From Gymnothorax reevesii (lineage: Eukaryota > Chordata > Actinopteri > Anguilliformes > Muraenidae): DNA of 64,000 nucleotides. The notes beneath the pieces were generated by a model. That model saw nothing but the letters and a program-made list of their open reading frames with translations. It had not been told where the DNA came from and searched no databases. Of this stretch, positions 35,036-45,304 are shown in pieces. Made by a program: the position numbers and the translations under genes. The stretch spans positions 110,960,666 to 111,024,665 of the forward strand of contig CM056576.1 in assembly GCA_029721435.1 (NCBI GenBank), read 5' to 3'. Position 1 is the first letter of the stretch, and every line of letters begins with the position of its first letter.

Positions 35036-35321
35036 GACATGGGAGAGGGAGAAACAATATTCTCACGAAAACTTTCCCGCACCTTGGGCATGAAGGTGTG
35101 TGTGTCTGTGTGTTTATGTGTGACCTACTGTACTCACACCTGCCGAAGTAGAACTGATATTTCCCGTACTGTGGGGGGCAGGTATTCCTGCAAAGACATT
35201 GGTAGTTCATGCAAAATAAGGGAGGAGCAAACATTTAAAAGCTTGCATGGCAGCCCTCTATCCAAATCATTCCTCATTGTGCTCTGTGTATACTGCAATC
35301 TGCATGCTTTCTCACTTGAAA

Positions 35322-35550
35322 ATGTCCTCTGGGAAAAGGTTTACTGTCCATATGGTTTTGGAACAGCTCTTTGACAGTGAAAGTGACATAGAGGGGAATA
35401 TGTCTGAGACAGAGGATTGTGTTGAGGCATTGATTTTGAGGCATTCTCATCAGATGAGAATGAGAGTGTTGACCCTCCTGTTGTCTCTCAACCACCAGCA
35501 GACATGATCCCTTCCCAAAAATGGGAAGACAATATGGTCCCTTTCCCAAC
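35322..35550 (+). pseudogene. piggyBac transposase N-terminus
   Basis: Starting at ATG 35322: MSSGKRFTVHMVLEQLFDSE, then SDIEGNMSETEDCVE, after a one-base shift SDENESVDPPVVSQPPA, and QKWED. This is the acidic, disordered head usual for vertebrate piggyBac (PGBD4-like) transposases. The DDD catalytic region is absent. The position inside exact piggyBac ends supports the call. Confidence 0.75.
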
Positions 35551-36230
35551 TTCAACAGCGGGGTAGACTTAGCGCTGTTAATATTATATATATAAAAAAC
35601 ATTTTAAAAGTATAAGTAAATAAATATACTTATCACAGGATGGGGGGATGAAGTTTGACCTGATGGTGGAGCTACAGGAAAGGTGAAATCATTTCTAAAA
35701 CCAATAGGCTTCATCCGGTTGTGGTCAATAATGTTGTCAGTAAATTTGAGAGAAGATTTGTATTAAAACCTTTCAAGATACATACATTCTAATTGATAAG
35801 TTTGGCCTGATGGTGGCACTAGAGGACAGGTCAACTCACTGATAAATAACCCCTTGATAATGAAACTTATGTATTTAACAAATAAACAAAGTGCCTGACA
35901 CAAAAACTTGGTCAACAATTTTATGTAAATCATTTTTTGGAGGCAAATATCCCTGGGGTCAAATTTACCCCATGGGTAAAATGTGTTAGTAATATTTGAG
36001 GATAATGGGAGGGTTAAGACTTACTGCCAATTGGATCGCGATCCAAATCACAAATAGGCCTATAAGTGAAATTTTTATGTTGTCACACAAAAACTTTAAA
36101 TTTCCTTTGTGATCCAAAAATCGATTGTCAAATCTTCCTTTTTCGTGAAGGTGTGAACGCCCTCAGTACTGGTCCCAAATAGCTCCTGTCCCAACATTTT
36201 TTAATGCATTGCAGTCCTCAGTGGTGGAAA

Positions 36231-38120
36231 TGGATGTAAACATACAAATAAAATAGAGTTGACAAGACATACTGACTGCAATGTAATACAAGTCGAAGTA
36301 CATTTAGAAATTTCTGCTCCATGATTTTATGTGCATTTCTATACTTCCCCAATTTTTCCAAGTTAAGGTTGTGCTTCCATTTGACCATGAGGTAATTTAA
36401 CAATCTCTGCATCTTGTAGCGTACAAAGTACATCACAGCAGAAAAAAGAAGAACCCTATTCACACTGGATTTCGAGGGATGCAGCAATTGACATTAGATT
36501 ACAAACTAATACAGTGGTTCAAGCTGTCTGCATTTCAAAGGGTCTCCTTTATTGATGGAGAGAATACAGACCCGTTTCATCCAGATTGATAAATTGAGCA
36601 GGTGTACTGGGTTGGCAGGAGTCGGTAATGTGAATATAAACTGTAATTCAAATTGTGAGAGACATTTGGATTGTACAAACATTTTTGAGAGACTTGCCTA
36701 CAGTAATGGGCCTAGCTTTAGGGCACCCATAATTACTTGCTGCACAGAGATGTCTGGGAATTACACCTTGCTTGCAACTTATGATTTATTTTAGTTGTCT
36801 GTACTTAATATACAGAAATGTGATCCTGTCAATAATTGCTGCTCAGATGTTATTTCCATGGGCTTTCTTACAAACTCTGCATTTAATTTTAGTCTCTCTC
36901 ACAAATTTTACGTTTAGTGATTATCAATTTGATTTTACCGTCTCTGCTCTGACAGTCTTTGATCATTTAGAATGATTTAATTCATATTTGCATCACTTTA
37001 TTAGATAAAATCTGATTCAAATTGTCAGTTTTAGGTTGCCAACAACGTTTCATTGATGTGTACCCCTTGTCACTGATACATCTCATTATGAAATAAGAGA
37101 ATACTGTACTGTAGGCTACAAAAGTTTTGAAAGCGCTCAAGAAGTGCACTGCGTTAGAAACTCCTTCTGGCTCCGATTGGTTAATTTTGTTCGCATGCGG
37201 TGGATTCTTATCAATGCCACTTAGATTTGTCATCTCCAAGTGCTTCTATCTGATATTTAATTTTTTTTTATCTGTCTCATGTAGTACTTTCTAGATGTAG
37301 TACTTTCTAGAGTAAACATTTCAGAAAATATGGGGGGGAATATATATATGTGTGTGTGTTTGTTTATGAAAGTTTCCAACTGCACCTTTTAAAGTCCTGA
37401 AAAAATATTGTGGCTGTGGTCCTAAATTTGTTCAACATGGCGTTCCTAAAAATGCGAGCATCAAGATCTAACAGTTGTCCTTCTGATCTTATATTTCTTT
37501 GTGCTTGCTCCTGAAATCATCGGAAGCTCCCAGTCTTTTCTACTCAGGAGCATATGTACTACTTGAAAGAAATAGAAGCGTAGATCCCTGAAATAGGAGC
37601 TCAAGTCTAAATATAAGACTTTTGTGATGGGTAAATTTCTTCAATTTCTGCTGTGCTACTACAGATGACTACTTTCGAGAAAAGTGACTGGCAGTGAATA
37701 GCTTGTATCCAATGCATTGATCTGTCTAGTAGTTTCTACTGCAATCATGTTTTCTTTTCTCTCTGGAAAAACACCCATGTCAGCACGTTTTGACAATTCA
37801 ATTACCAAAAATGTGTTATTACAAATTCTTTTCAATTGATCTGTCATGCCGCTCGATCTCTTCTGTTGAGAAGAATTTGATTTATTCTTAATATATCTGA
37901 ACCATATCATTTGTCAAGGTAAGAAAATGTATTGTTTATGATTTGAGTAATCCTGTCATCAATAAAATCAGTTCACCATTTAATGTGTCTCATTGGTGAA
38001 AGTAAATAAGGTAGATTGTGGTTAACTTAATCACTGGTTCATATTTTAAAAGCTCATATACACCTCTGCACTTTTCAGTTGGGTAGACTGTGGTTTGAAA
38101 CCATCTTTGCTTTTTGGGTG
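36231..38120. other. no recognisable gene
   Basis: AT-rich. A 17-bp tandem doublet (GTAGTACTTTCTAGA) lies at about 37283-37310 and a TATATGTGTGTGTG stretch at ~37342-37360. Short frames have no domain. Confidence 0.6.
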
Positions 38121-38760
38121 CTCATCAAACTGCACCGAAAAAAAAATATAAACACCCCATGTCAAATTTGAGTTTTATTAACAAAAAACTGGAACCCGGA
38201 TTCGTCTGTGAATAGCACTCTTCTCCGGCGTGCCAAGGGCCATCGTGCGTGTGCGTTTGCCCACGCGAGTCGGTTCCGACACCGGCCAGTGGAGAGATCC
38301 AGACCACGGTGAGGACGCCGTGCGAGAAAGTTGGCCTCTCGCAGGCTGTTACAGACAGTCTGTGGTGTGATGCATCTGTTGTGCAGACCAACGTAGTGGA
38401 CACAATGTAGTGATCTTGTGCTGGTGTAGTCACATGTGGCCGACGTAGATGAGGTTGATTTGCAGTACTGCTCGTCTGTCGGAAACTCTCAAACGGCCTA
38501 TCGTCCGATAGTTAACATTCAGCTGCACAGTGACCGCTCTGGTGGACATCCCTGCATCCAGCATGCCAATGGCACGTTCCCGTATGACCTGCGACATCGG
38601 AGGCATGATATATTTTGACATTTTGGGGTGGCTTTTTATTTTCCCCACTATAAGGAGCGTCTGGGTACTGCTCATTCTGTCTGATCACTATCTGGAAATG
38701 CCACACCCTTGTACTGAGTGATATCACTGCATCAGTGAGCAGTTGGTCAGTGACCATGGG
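38121..38760 (-). mobile_element. Tc1-type element with internal deletion
   Basis: A Tc1-like copy in minus orientation. The 5' untranslated region and transposase N-terminal half (38606-38175) are joined directly to a terminal repeat (AAAAAAAAATATAAACACC, 38138-38156). The catalytic second half is deleted. Confidence 0.8.
38175..38606 (-). pseudogene. Tc1 transposase, N-terminal half
   Basis: Minus strand: MPPMSQVIRERAIGMLDAGM then STRAVTVQLNVNYRTIGRL, the first helix-turn-helix. After frame changes: REANFLARRPHRGLDLSTG, LAWANAHARWPLARRRRVL and FTDESGFQF, which carries the first catalytic Asp. The sequence then runs into the terminal repeat. Frameshifts between the HTH and the catalytic start make it non-functional, but the final ~60 residues are uninterrupted. 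Confidence 0.85.
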
Positions 38761-38761
38761 C

Positions 38762-39025
38762 CTAAAGGAAAGGACGGACCCAAATGCGCAAGCAGATAAT
38801 ACTTGGAGCTTTAAGAAAATAATTACAACAGCCTAGAGCCAAAAACTGCAAAGCAGAACGGTAAGCAGACCAGACTAAAATGTAGCAACAAACCTGCCTA
38901 GCAGCTGCCTGCCCTTTATACACAGCAATCACCTCCACCTTAACAAGCCACACCTTTTGGCAGGTAAGGTGGAGGCGAAACACTAAGACAGGGGAGGGGC
39001 TGTAAAGCACAGACCCTTACAGCAA
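38762..39025 (-). repeat. LTR-like fragment
   Basis: On the minus strand: CTGTAAGGGTCTGTGC, CTCCACCTTACCTGCC and its near-inverted AAGGTGGAGGTG, then a TATAAAGGGCAG promoter-like box (~38920) and a T-rich tail. The layout fits the U3-R part of a fish LTR. The opening bases of the window (TTAACGAGCCACACCTGTTG) resemble its TTAACAAGCCACACCTTTTG, so the two may be related. Confidence 0.45.
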
Positions 39026-39159
39026 TATCAGAGACCAAACAATCGGCACATTCCGAACAGACACATTTTGAGCGGGCACTACTGCACTAGTTATGGAAAA
39101 ATGACTTCCAATTTTTTCAAAGCAACTACTTCTGCGCCAATCAGGTCTTCTACTGGACA

Positions 39160-39540
39160 TAATTCCATCAAATGACCAGTTCCACAAAGTGAAAACAAGA
39201 ACAATAACTGTTTGCAGACTGGATTGTAGCTCCAAATAGTTTATTAGCTACAAAGCAACGTTTCAACTCAACGGCATTTTCATCTGGCAAATGACTTTCA
39301 TCACAGTAGAAAGGTGTATACAAAGGGCTGACTGCAATAAATAGTTATGTCCAATGTAAAACTTCTGGAACTGTTTATTGCAGTCAGCCCTTGATATATA
39401 GATGCAAATGACATCACCCATGTGCAGAAATGTATTGTTTTTATTTTCATTACCATTTTTGTCCTGCACCTGACCTAAACACAGGTCGGGTGCGCACGCA
39501 GCTACCTCACTGCAGTTTTCTAAAGTGTTCATGAATGCAC
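39160..39540 (-). repeat. Penelope-like 3' tail with hairpin
   Basis: On the minus strand, CAGATGAAAATGCC, GTTGAAACGTTGC and AGCTAATAAACT form the 'gatgaag ... gaaacgttg ... ataaac' series that I associate with Penelope-type elements of fish. A 19-bp perfect inverted repeat (39323-39341 with 39374-39392; AAGGGCTGACTGCAATAAA) lies inside. No GIY-YIG or reverse transcriptase is present. Confidence 0.45.
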
Positions 39541-41007
39541 CTATTTGCTCTATGAATCATATAAGACCAGTGAATGGGAGGTGGGATGGGGATGAAAAGA
39601 GGCATTGTTTGTATTAGTCAGCACTCCCATGTGTTTAATATAATCTCAAAATTAAAGGGGCTAGATGTTCGGAATGAACTATTCTCAATTTAATACTGTA
39701 CAGGGGGTTGTAATGGCAAAATCAATAAGTTTCCAGGCTTTGAAATCGATTTAAAGTTGTAATTACCACTTATGTGTATTGTTGTGAAATCATATCATCT
39801 GCAGGAAATAGCATTTTATTTTTGAGTGTAGTAATGTAAGCAGGTGCGACGCAATGATTTTCTCCTCTTTCATTAAGTTGAAACAGTCCCATTAATTGTG
39901 ATTAATGGGCATGGACAGTGACATCCAGCTTTGGTGTTCGCTGCCCTTTTGAGGTGTTTGGATCAGCCCCCGTGGTATGTCATTTCTGACTCTTGTCAGG
40001 TAATTTACAAGAGGAGCTCATAACTGGAAACAGATGCATTGGCGGAGGGGCAAGGGATCTGTTTTGAGTGCAGCTGGAGTTCGCCCCTGAGGCTGTTCTC
40101 AGTGACTTTCCACCCATTTGGGCCATATTCCAGTATGCTGTCCTGGAATCAGATCAAGACAGTTGCCAAACGTGATATTACATGATCCAGATTTATCAGT
40201 ACTGGGGATGCACGGTTTTCCAGATGGATGCCGAAGATGAATTTAAACAGCTCATTAGAGACCACGTTCACTGCATATATTTGGCTTTCTCACTAAGCAA
40301 GGTTCTTCTCTCAACACCTCATAAATATGATTTTTCCCTTGCGATCCGCAAACTGCTGCGATTGCGTCCTGATTCAGCAAACTGTTTCATGCATTTTTTC
40401 CTAATCAATCACATACCAGCACAGAAGATTGTTCCATGAATTGTAATTTATGGCAACAAGTAATGCAGGGGTTTATGTGTCACTATGGCAGAAAGTCTGT
40501 TGGTCTGGAACTGGTAAATACTTCTGGTAACAGCGCATCTCAAGGTATTGAGACATCATGGCCACTAACCATTTCTGTTCAATTCACTTCTGAGGCCCCC
40601 CATCTTGAACAGTGAATTTGTTCAAATGTATTGGGGAACAGGTAACCAAGGGGAGCTCAGCCTCTTTTTCCAGTTTTGAAAAATACAATGTCTTGAAAGG
40701 CACACCACACCTACACATTTTACATACAATCAGCATTTATTTAATTATTCATTCATTCAGAATGGCAAGAAGTTTTGTTTTTCCTCATGAAAAATTTTGC
40801 CAAAGAACAGAAATGAGTGAACATATATTGTACTCTGTCTTTTTGTGAAGGACATGTAACGAGTTCAAAAATTACTTGAATCCAAGACTTTTAATGCTTA
40901 TACAATACTTTACAAAATTCCGAAAAATACCAAGCCAAAATCATTTACTGATTAAATTAAAAATCAATTTCCTCCAAATCAAGGTTTCACAATTAATGTG
41001 ACTCCAT
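39541..41007. other. non-repetitive stretch, possible conserved noncoding DNA
   Basis: No gene. 39840-40140 has more balanced composition and a palindromic homeodomain-type site (39888-39909). A short frame at 40182-40439 shows no domain. Confidence 0.4.
39888..39909. promoter_or_regulatory. palindromic homeodomain-type site
   Basis: CCCATTAAT, TGTG, ATTAATGGG: perfect 9-bp arms with a 4-base spacer. TAAT-N4-ATTA is the P4 type of paired-class homeodomain dimer site. Function is inference; a single site can occur by chance in AT-rich DNA, although the CCC/GGG extension makes this less likely. Confidence 0.3.
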
Positions 41008-41400
41008 AAAGGGGACCTATTATGCTGATCCTTCTTTTAATACATACAAGTAGTGTTTGAATGTTGGATGTCCATACTCAACCTCTATAAAGTTTCTAAA
41101 CATAAGATACAGGGATTTTGCTGTAATCTGAGAATGTGATTTCCTGAAAGTGATTTCCTCTCTGAACAGCTCACCCTGAGATCTTCACGAGATCTGGGCA
41201 AAACCTGACGTCAGGTTGTGCCATCCAATTAGTGCAGACCTATCCAGAGCCAATCACGGCGCTGGACCTGCCCACCCCAGAAACGATTCTCGCTGGCACA
41301 AACCGCAGATCATATTGCGCCTTAGTAGCGTCTACACTTCTGGAAATACAAATGAAGAATAAGAGGAACCGCGGATCATTTGAGGTGGAGTTTCATCAGT

Positions 41401-41692
41401 ATGTCTCCAAAAGCTGCCCATTTGTGTTTATTGGATGCGAAAAAAAAGCAAACCTATTTTCAAAGAACAACTATTTTCTCTTCCAAAAGACAATGCCACC
41501 AGAAATCAGTGGGTAGCTTTATTGTTTGCTGGCGGCAAACAGCCACGCTTAAAGGAAACGTTAGCTGTTTGTGATCAGCATTTCACCAAAGGCAGTTTTG
41601 TCAATAAAAGTTAATTTGACGCTGGATATGTGTCTCAGCTGCTTCTTAAACCTGGAGCGGTTGCATCGATCAAGCACTCAGAGCCACAAGCT
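41401..41692 (+). pseudogene. THAP zinc-finger exon of a Kolobok-like transposase
   Basis: THAP (C2CH) DNA-binding domain that would recognise transposon ends. Seen from 41401: start ATG with PKAA, then in shifted frames C-PFVFIG-C-EKK (zinc Cys pair), NATRNQWVALLFAGG (conserved Trp), RLKETLAVCDQHFTKGSFVN (second Cys, His and HF), then FDAGYVSQLLLKPGAV and a splice donor CT|GTAAGT at 41693. One frameshift and one in-frame stop break it. A second copy lies at 52715-53290 on the minus strand. Confidence 0.8.
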
Positions 41693-42457
41693 GTAAGTAA
41701 CAATATAACAGCAAATAATATAAGAGAAGCTAACGGGTGGCTAGCAGGACCGCTAACGATAATTAACATGAACGACTGGCCACAAACTCAGGCTTTGTAA
41801 AATATCTGAAAATAAAGCCTGGATCGGTAGCAGCTGTCCGTGACTCACAGATGTGGAAGCAGTAAGTTTTACCATTTTGTGTTGCATAAGCCTACCTAAC
41901 ATGATAGCCTGTTGAATGTGGCTGTAGCACTGTGGCTAAGGTAGCTAAGTTATTGTTGCTAATGTTTGTGTCCTAAATAGGCAAGAGTAATATCAGGGGA
42001 CATTCAACAGAAGGTGTGTGAACATAAACCTCATTTGAAGCTCATATTTTATACTTTTTTGTCATTTTGCTTGATAAAACTGTTCACGGTAACGAAACTA
42101 CCTGTCGTTAACGTTTCTGGTATAACAAATGATTCATCCACCTTTGAAAATTGTTCTAGTGAATAGAAAACCCCCAAAAAAGTGGAGATCAGATACAGTT
42201 TTTTTTTTTCAGTAGAAGTTATCGATTCCTTTGCTCCGCATACGCTACTTTTTTGCGTTTGTGTTTTTGCAATGAACTCATTTAGAAGCTTGGTGTCAGG
42301 ATTGTGTTTCATTTTGGTGGAAATGGTAAACAGAAGCTTTTAGCAAAGTTTTTTGGATAGTTAAGTGGGTATATAACATGACTATATAACAGTTCAGCTA
42401 TAATCACATGCATGCAAGGCGAGACAGGACAAGCAAAACACAAACATTTCATCTTAC

Positions 42458-42597
42458 CACTCATTGACATCTTGCTGTAAACGTTGCTGCAATACTTCAA
42501 CTGCTTGCTCCTCCCGTTCGGGGTCAGATTTGGGATCAAACAAGTATGGTCTCACAGAAATACATGCTGCGGAGAGCTGTCCTGAAATATCTGCCAT
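42458..42597 (-). pseudogene. first exon of P2X7-C-terminal-like protein
   Basis: Minus strand from ATG at 42597: MADISGQ, then SVRPYLFDPKSDPEREEQA, VEVLQQRLQQDVNEW and a splice donor (TG|GTAAGA) at 42457. The PYLFDP ... NEW sequence leading to a donor just before an expected Cys-rich part resembles the start of fish proteins sharing the cysteine-rich C-terminal (ballast/Z) domain of P2X7. The frame is intact over the exon (and open upstream to 42642). The following exons are absent. Identification is from memory and should be treated as provisional. Confidence 0.45.
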
Positions 42598-43029
42598 CTT
42601 GGTTTCCAGATTTTTCCGGTCTGCACCCTTCTCCAGAACCAAAGCAGCTAGGCAGCCAATCAGAGCAGTGCCTCATTAGCATAGCCTCCCTGCCCATTTC
42701 AAAAATTGCTTGCGTTTAAGGCCAGTACAGACAGGGTGAGAGGTCTCACTAGGCCTGGATGTGCGTGGTTTTTTTTTTTTTTTAATAACTGAATTCTTAA
42801 AATTATTTTAGAGACCCATTGGACATATTTTAAACAACTAAATACTGCATAATAGGGGACCTTTAAAAATGATTGTAAATAAGATCTACCAAAATGAATC
42901 CAGGTATTACATGTCACTGATTTAAGTTTTAAATATTTGTCAACAAACCATATTGAGCCATTACATCACTTCCTATTTCAACAAAAATGAGGTACAAAAT
43001 GAGGTAACATAATATCCCTTCGTCATCCA

Positions 43030-43400
43030 ACACCATAAAGAAAACAAAAGAATTACAGTTCAAAAGAGGCAGGTGGTCACAGACCTTCATAAATCTGGTA
43101 ATGGCTATAAGAAGATTCATAAATGATTTAATGTCACTGAGCACTACCAGGGTAATTATTTAAAAATTTCAAAGATATGAAAACCTCAAGGGTATGGGAC
43201 ACAGCCTGTTTCAGGCACTTTGGAAGGGTTGCCAGAGGAAAGCCTTTTCTGACCAGAAGACACAGAATAAAGCCCTTGGAGTTTGCCAAACATCATTTAA
43301 ATTATGACAGGAACAAGGTTTAGGAGCCCACGGTAAATACTTGGCGAAGAACTCAAATCCAGCTCAATTCCAGAACTGTGCCGTTGTGGCTGGTAATAAT
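43030..43400 (+). pseudogene. Tc1 transposase remnant
   Basis: VQKRQVVTDLHKSGNGYKKI (first helix-turn-helix, ~43055-43115), a decayed linker, then GRVARGKPFLTRRHRIKPLE and FAKHHLNYDRNKV (~43225-43320), the stretch that precedes the first catalytic Asp in fish Tc1 transposases. Multiple frameshifts and no catalytic residues retained downstream. No terminal repeats identified. Confidence 0.8.
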
Positions 43401-44820
43401 GCTGATTTACAGAATTGTTATGGAAGTAAAAATACAAGTGTCGCATAAGAAAAATGTTATTCTTGTTAAACATGATTATCCAAATATTTTAACAATAAGA
43501 ACAGTATTTAGAATAGAAATAATGGTTCAAACTATATTTATATTGAACCCATATATCTTATTAAAATTCTTTGTAATATCTCATACTATTTAATGCTGTT
43601 TAATATTGAAGAAAAAAAGAAGACAATTCTTTTTTGTCTGAAAAAAGTTGATTTACTAGGCTAATGGATGTGGAACTGCTGGTCTCCTGCTGTAAAATGC
43701 TGTTATCTCCGTGCTGAGCCTCATAAAAATGTCTGCATGCTGACTAATACACTTCCGCATTTATGCACCATGCAAGAGTAATGCTTTTAATTGCAACTGA
43801 AGTATTGATACTCCTATTGTCCTGGGCAACCATGAATGTGTCCTATTCTCTTTAATGCAAAAAGTCCAGGAATTGTAGTGTGTTAATTAGGCGCACAGTG
43901 GGCAATTTCTTTTATAGAAAATGGAATACTAATTTTAATTGAAGTCCATTCTTTTGTTAGAATTTGAATCAGATTCCATTTTGTAGTATTTGAAACATTG
44001 TTCCACTCTGAAGTGTGTGGTGCTCTCCCATGTCTCAGTGCTGATGCTATTTTGATATTGGAGAATGCGTAATTGACTGGCTTTTGCAGAGAGTTTATAT
44101 ACTAGCACAGGTAGATGGAGTGAAAGCTGGGATTCTTTAAAAACATATGACTTTGGATGTAAAACATAATGGCTTGATTGTCATTTATTGCAGGGGTTAT
44201 AAATGCATAAAAAGACTTACCATGCTAGATCTGTCTCCTATGAGCCAACTCATAATTATGAGCATGTGAAACCTGTTAATAATGATCTGTTATTATTATT
44301 ATTTTTTTAATTATTATTATTATTATTATTACATGATCACATCTTATTCTTTTCTCTGGCTGTTTTCATGAGCATTAGTGACTTTTATCAAGGTTTACTT
44401 GCAGCAAGAAAACTTATCATTTAGTTGATTTTTTTTTTTTTGGTATTTTTCTTTATTACGTAGATTTTGGCTCAGATGGTGAGATGCAAATGGACATATT
44501 TGTGTACTATGAGCCGCAGATTGCTTCAGCATGACCTGGTTTCTTTGCATATTAATTACACTTCCCAGCTGGCCCAGACCAAAGGGATTTGAAAGCTGGC
44601 CCTTCTGGACTCATTAGTGTTCCCACCGAAAATAGCCCAAACTGGCTACAGAGTGATATTTGCATACATGTCAATTTATTTGAAAAAATATTTACATTTC
44701 TTCGTTGAAAATTCCAATTTTTAAAAATTACAGCAAATTTACTTGCCCTTGCCCTTAAGCGTCGAGATGTTACTGCACACAAAGGCAGAGCAGGAGCTTC
44801 AACTGGACTAACCAACTATG
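43401..44820. other. no gene; possible conserved noncoding segment
   Basis: AT-rich, with an ATT-repeat tract at 44287-44332 and a POU/homeodomain-like cluster TTTGCATATTAATTA at 44544-44558. Nothing coding is recognisable. Confidence 0.4.
44287..44332. repeat. ATT microsatellite
   Basis: Interrupted TTA/ATT trinucleotide repeat. Confidence 0.9.
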
Positions 44821-44824
44821 GAAC

Positions 44825-45250
44825 TGCTGGTCAGCTGTGCAGCCTGCAGCGAGATGAACTCCCTCCACCTCTTGGCCCTCACAGAGACCTCGCTCACTTC
44901 CGATACTACAGCCACTCCCTCCGGTTTGTCTCCGTCCGCCTCCTTATCCCGTTCTTAGTGAGGGTACTGGTGTATTCATTTCTCCATCATGACAGTCTGT
45001 GCCTCCACCATACATTCCCTGTCTTTCTCCTGCTTTGAAGTTACTCCCCTTAGTAAACTCAACGTTTTTCTCTCCCGTGCTCAGGGCCCTCTTGTCTGCT
45101 TTCTGCATGAGACCGACGCTCTTGAGCTCCCCCCCATGGGAGGCTTCCCCAGTAATCCTCCAGGGATACCTCGACCTACCACCAGTCAGCCATCAGCAAG
45201 TCAGCACAGCCACCCTGCTTGAGTTCTTTGCCCTTTCCCAATCCTCATCT
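44825..45250 (+). pseudogene. LINE endonuclease-domain fragment (L2-like)
   Basis: MNSLHLLALTETSLTSDTTA followed by TPSGLSPSASL resembles the LxALTETWL-TPDDTATP segment of apurinic-type endonucleases in L2/Maui-type fish LINEs. Later PLVCFLHETDALELPP may be a frameshifted continuation. Very decayed, with two adjacent stops after about 40 residues. Confidence 0.5.
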
Positions 45251-45304
45251 TCTACCAAAAAGGCTGGTATAAAAGGCATTATTCCATATCCCAGGATAGA
45301 CATA

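Larger units (their letters stand above)
33843..36013 (+). mobile_element. piggyBac element with TTAA target duplication
   Basis: CCCTCCTATTATCCT at the left and the inverted AGGATAATGGGAGGG at the right match at 14 of 15 positions. TTAA flanks both ends exactly (33839-33842, 36014-36017). GGGGTCAAATTT(G/A)(A/C)CCC-type subterminal repeats occur near both ends. It retains only the transposase N-terminus (35322-35550) and has been entered by a GGGCTCTAATTTC-family copy and by another interspersed repeat. Confidence 0.9.
30897..36162 (+). mobile_element. 5.3-kb TIR element carrying a zinc-finger remnant
   Basis: The ends are GGGGCGTTTACTCAC (30896-) and the inverted GTGTGAACGCCC (to 36162). 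Both arms then contain the palindrome TTGGATCGCGATCCAA, at ~30930 and ~36032. CTCAG(C/T)A lies outside both ends, a possible 7-8-bp duplication with one mismatch, which would favour hAT. The interior has a hAT-like zinc-finger fragment (32135-32470) and a complete piggyBac derivative. Segments 31210-31750 and 32470-33840 show no domain I recognise. Confidence 0.65.
27300..36230. mobile_element. old Tc1-like (TZF28-type) element split by two insertions
   Basis: Three separated pieces read as one element: 27300-27789, 30610-30892 and 36166-36230. The second contains CAGAAATTTCTCTAGATTCC, ATTATGTTATGCACCATAGA and TTTGAGGAACATTG; the third contains CTGTCCCAAC. I recall this series from the teleost TZF28-type DNA repeat. 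The first junction is proved by an exact 8-bp duplication (GTCACAAG at 27782-27789 and 30602-30609). It is the oldest layer of the stack. Confidence 0.6.
41008..42866 (+). mobile_element. Kolobok-like element with two convergent exons
   Basis: The left end AAAGGGGACCTATTATGC and the right end, inverted (AAAGGTCCCCTATTATGC), match at 15 of 18 positions. TTAA lies outside at the right (42862-42865) and ATAA at the left (41006-41009), consistent with a TTAA target with one change. A THAP exon reads inward from the left and a P2X7-C-terminal-like exon reads inward from the right. The DDE core is missing, so this is a deletion derivative. Confidence 0.75.
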
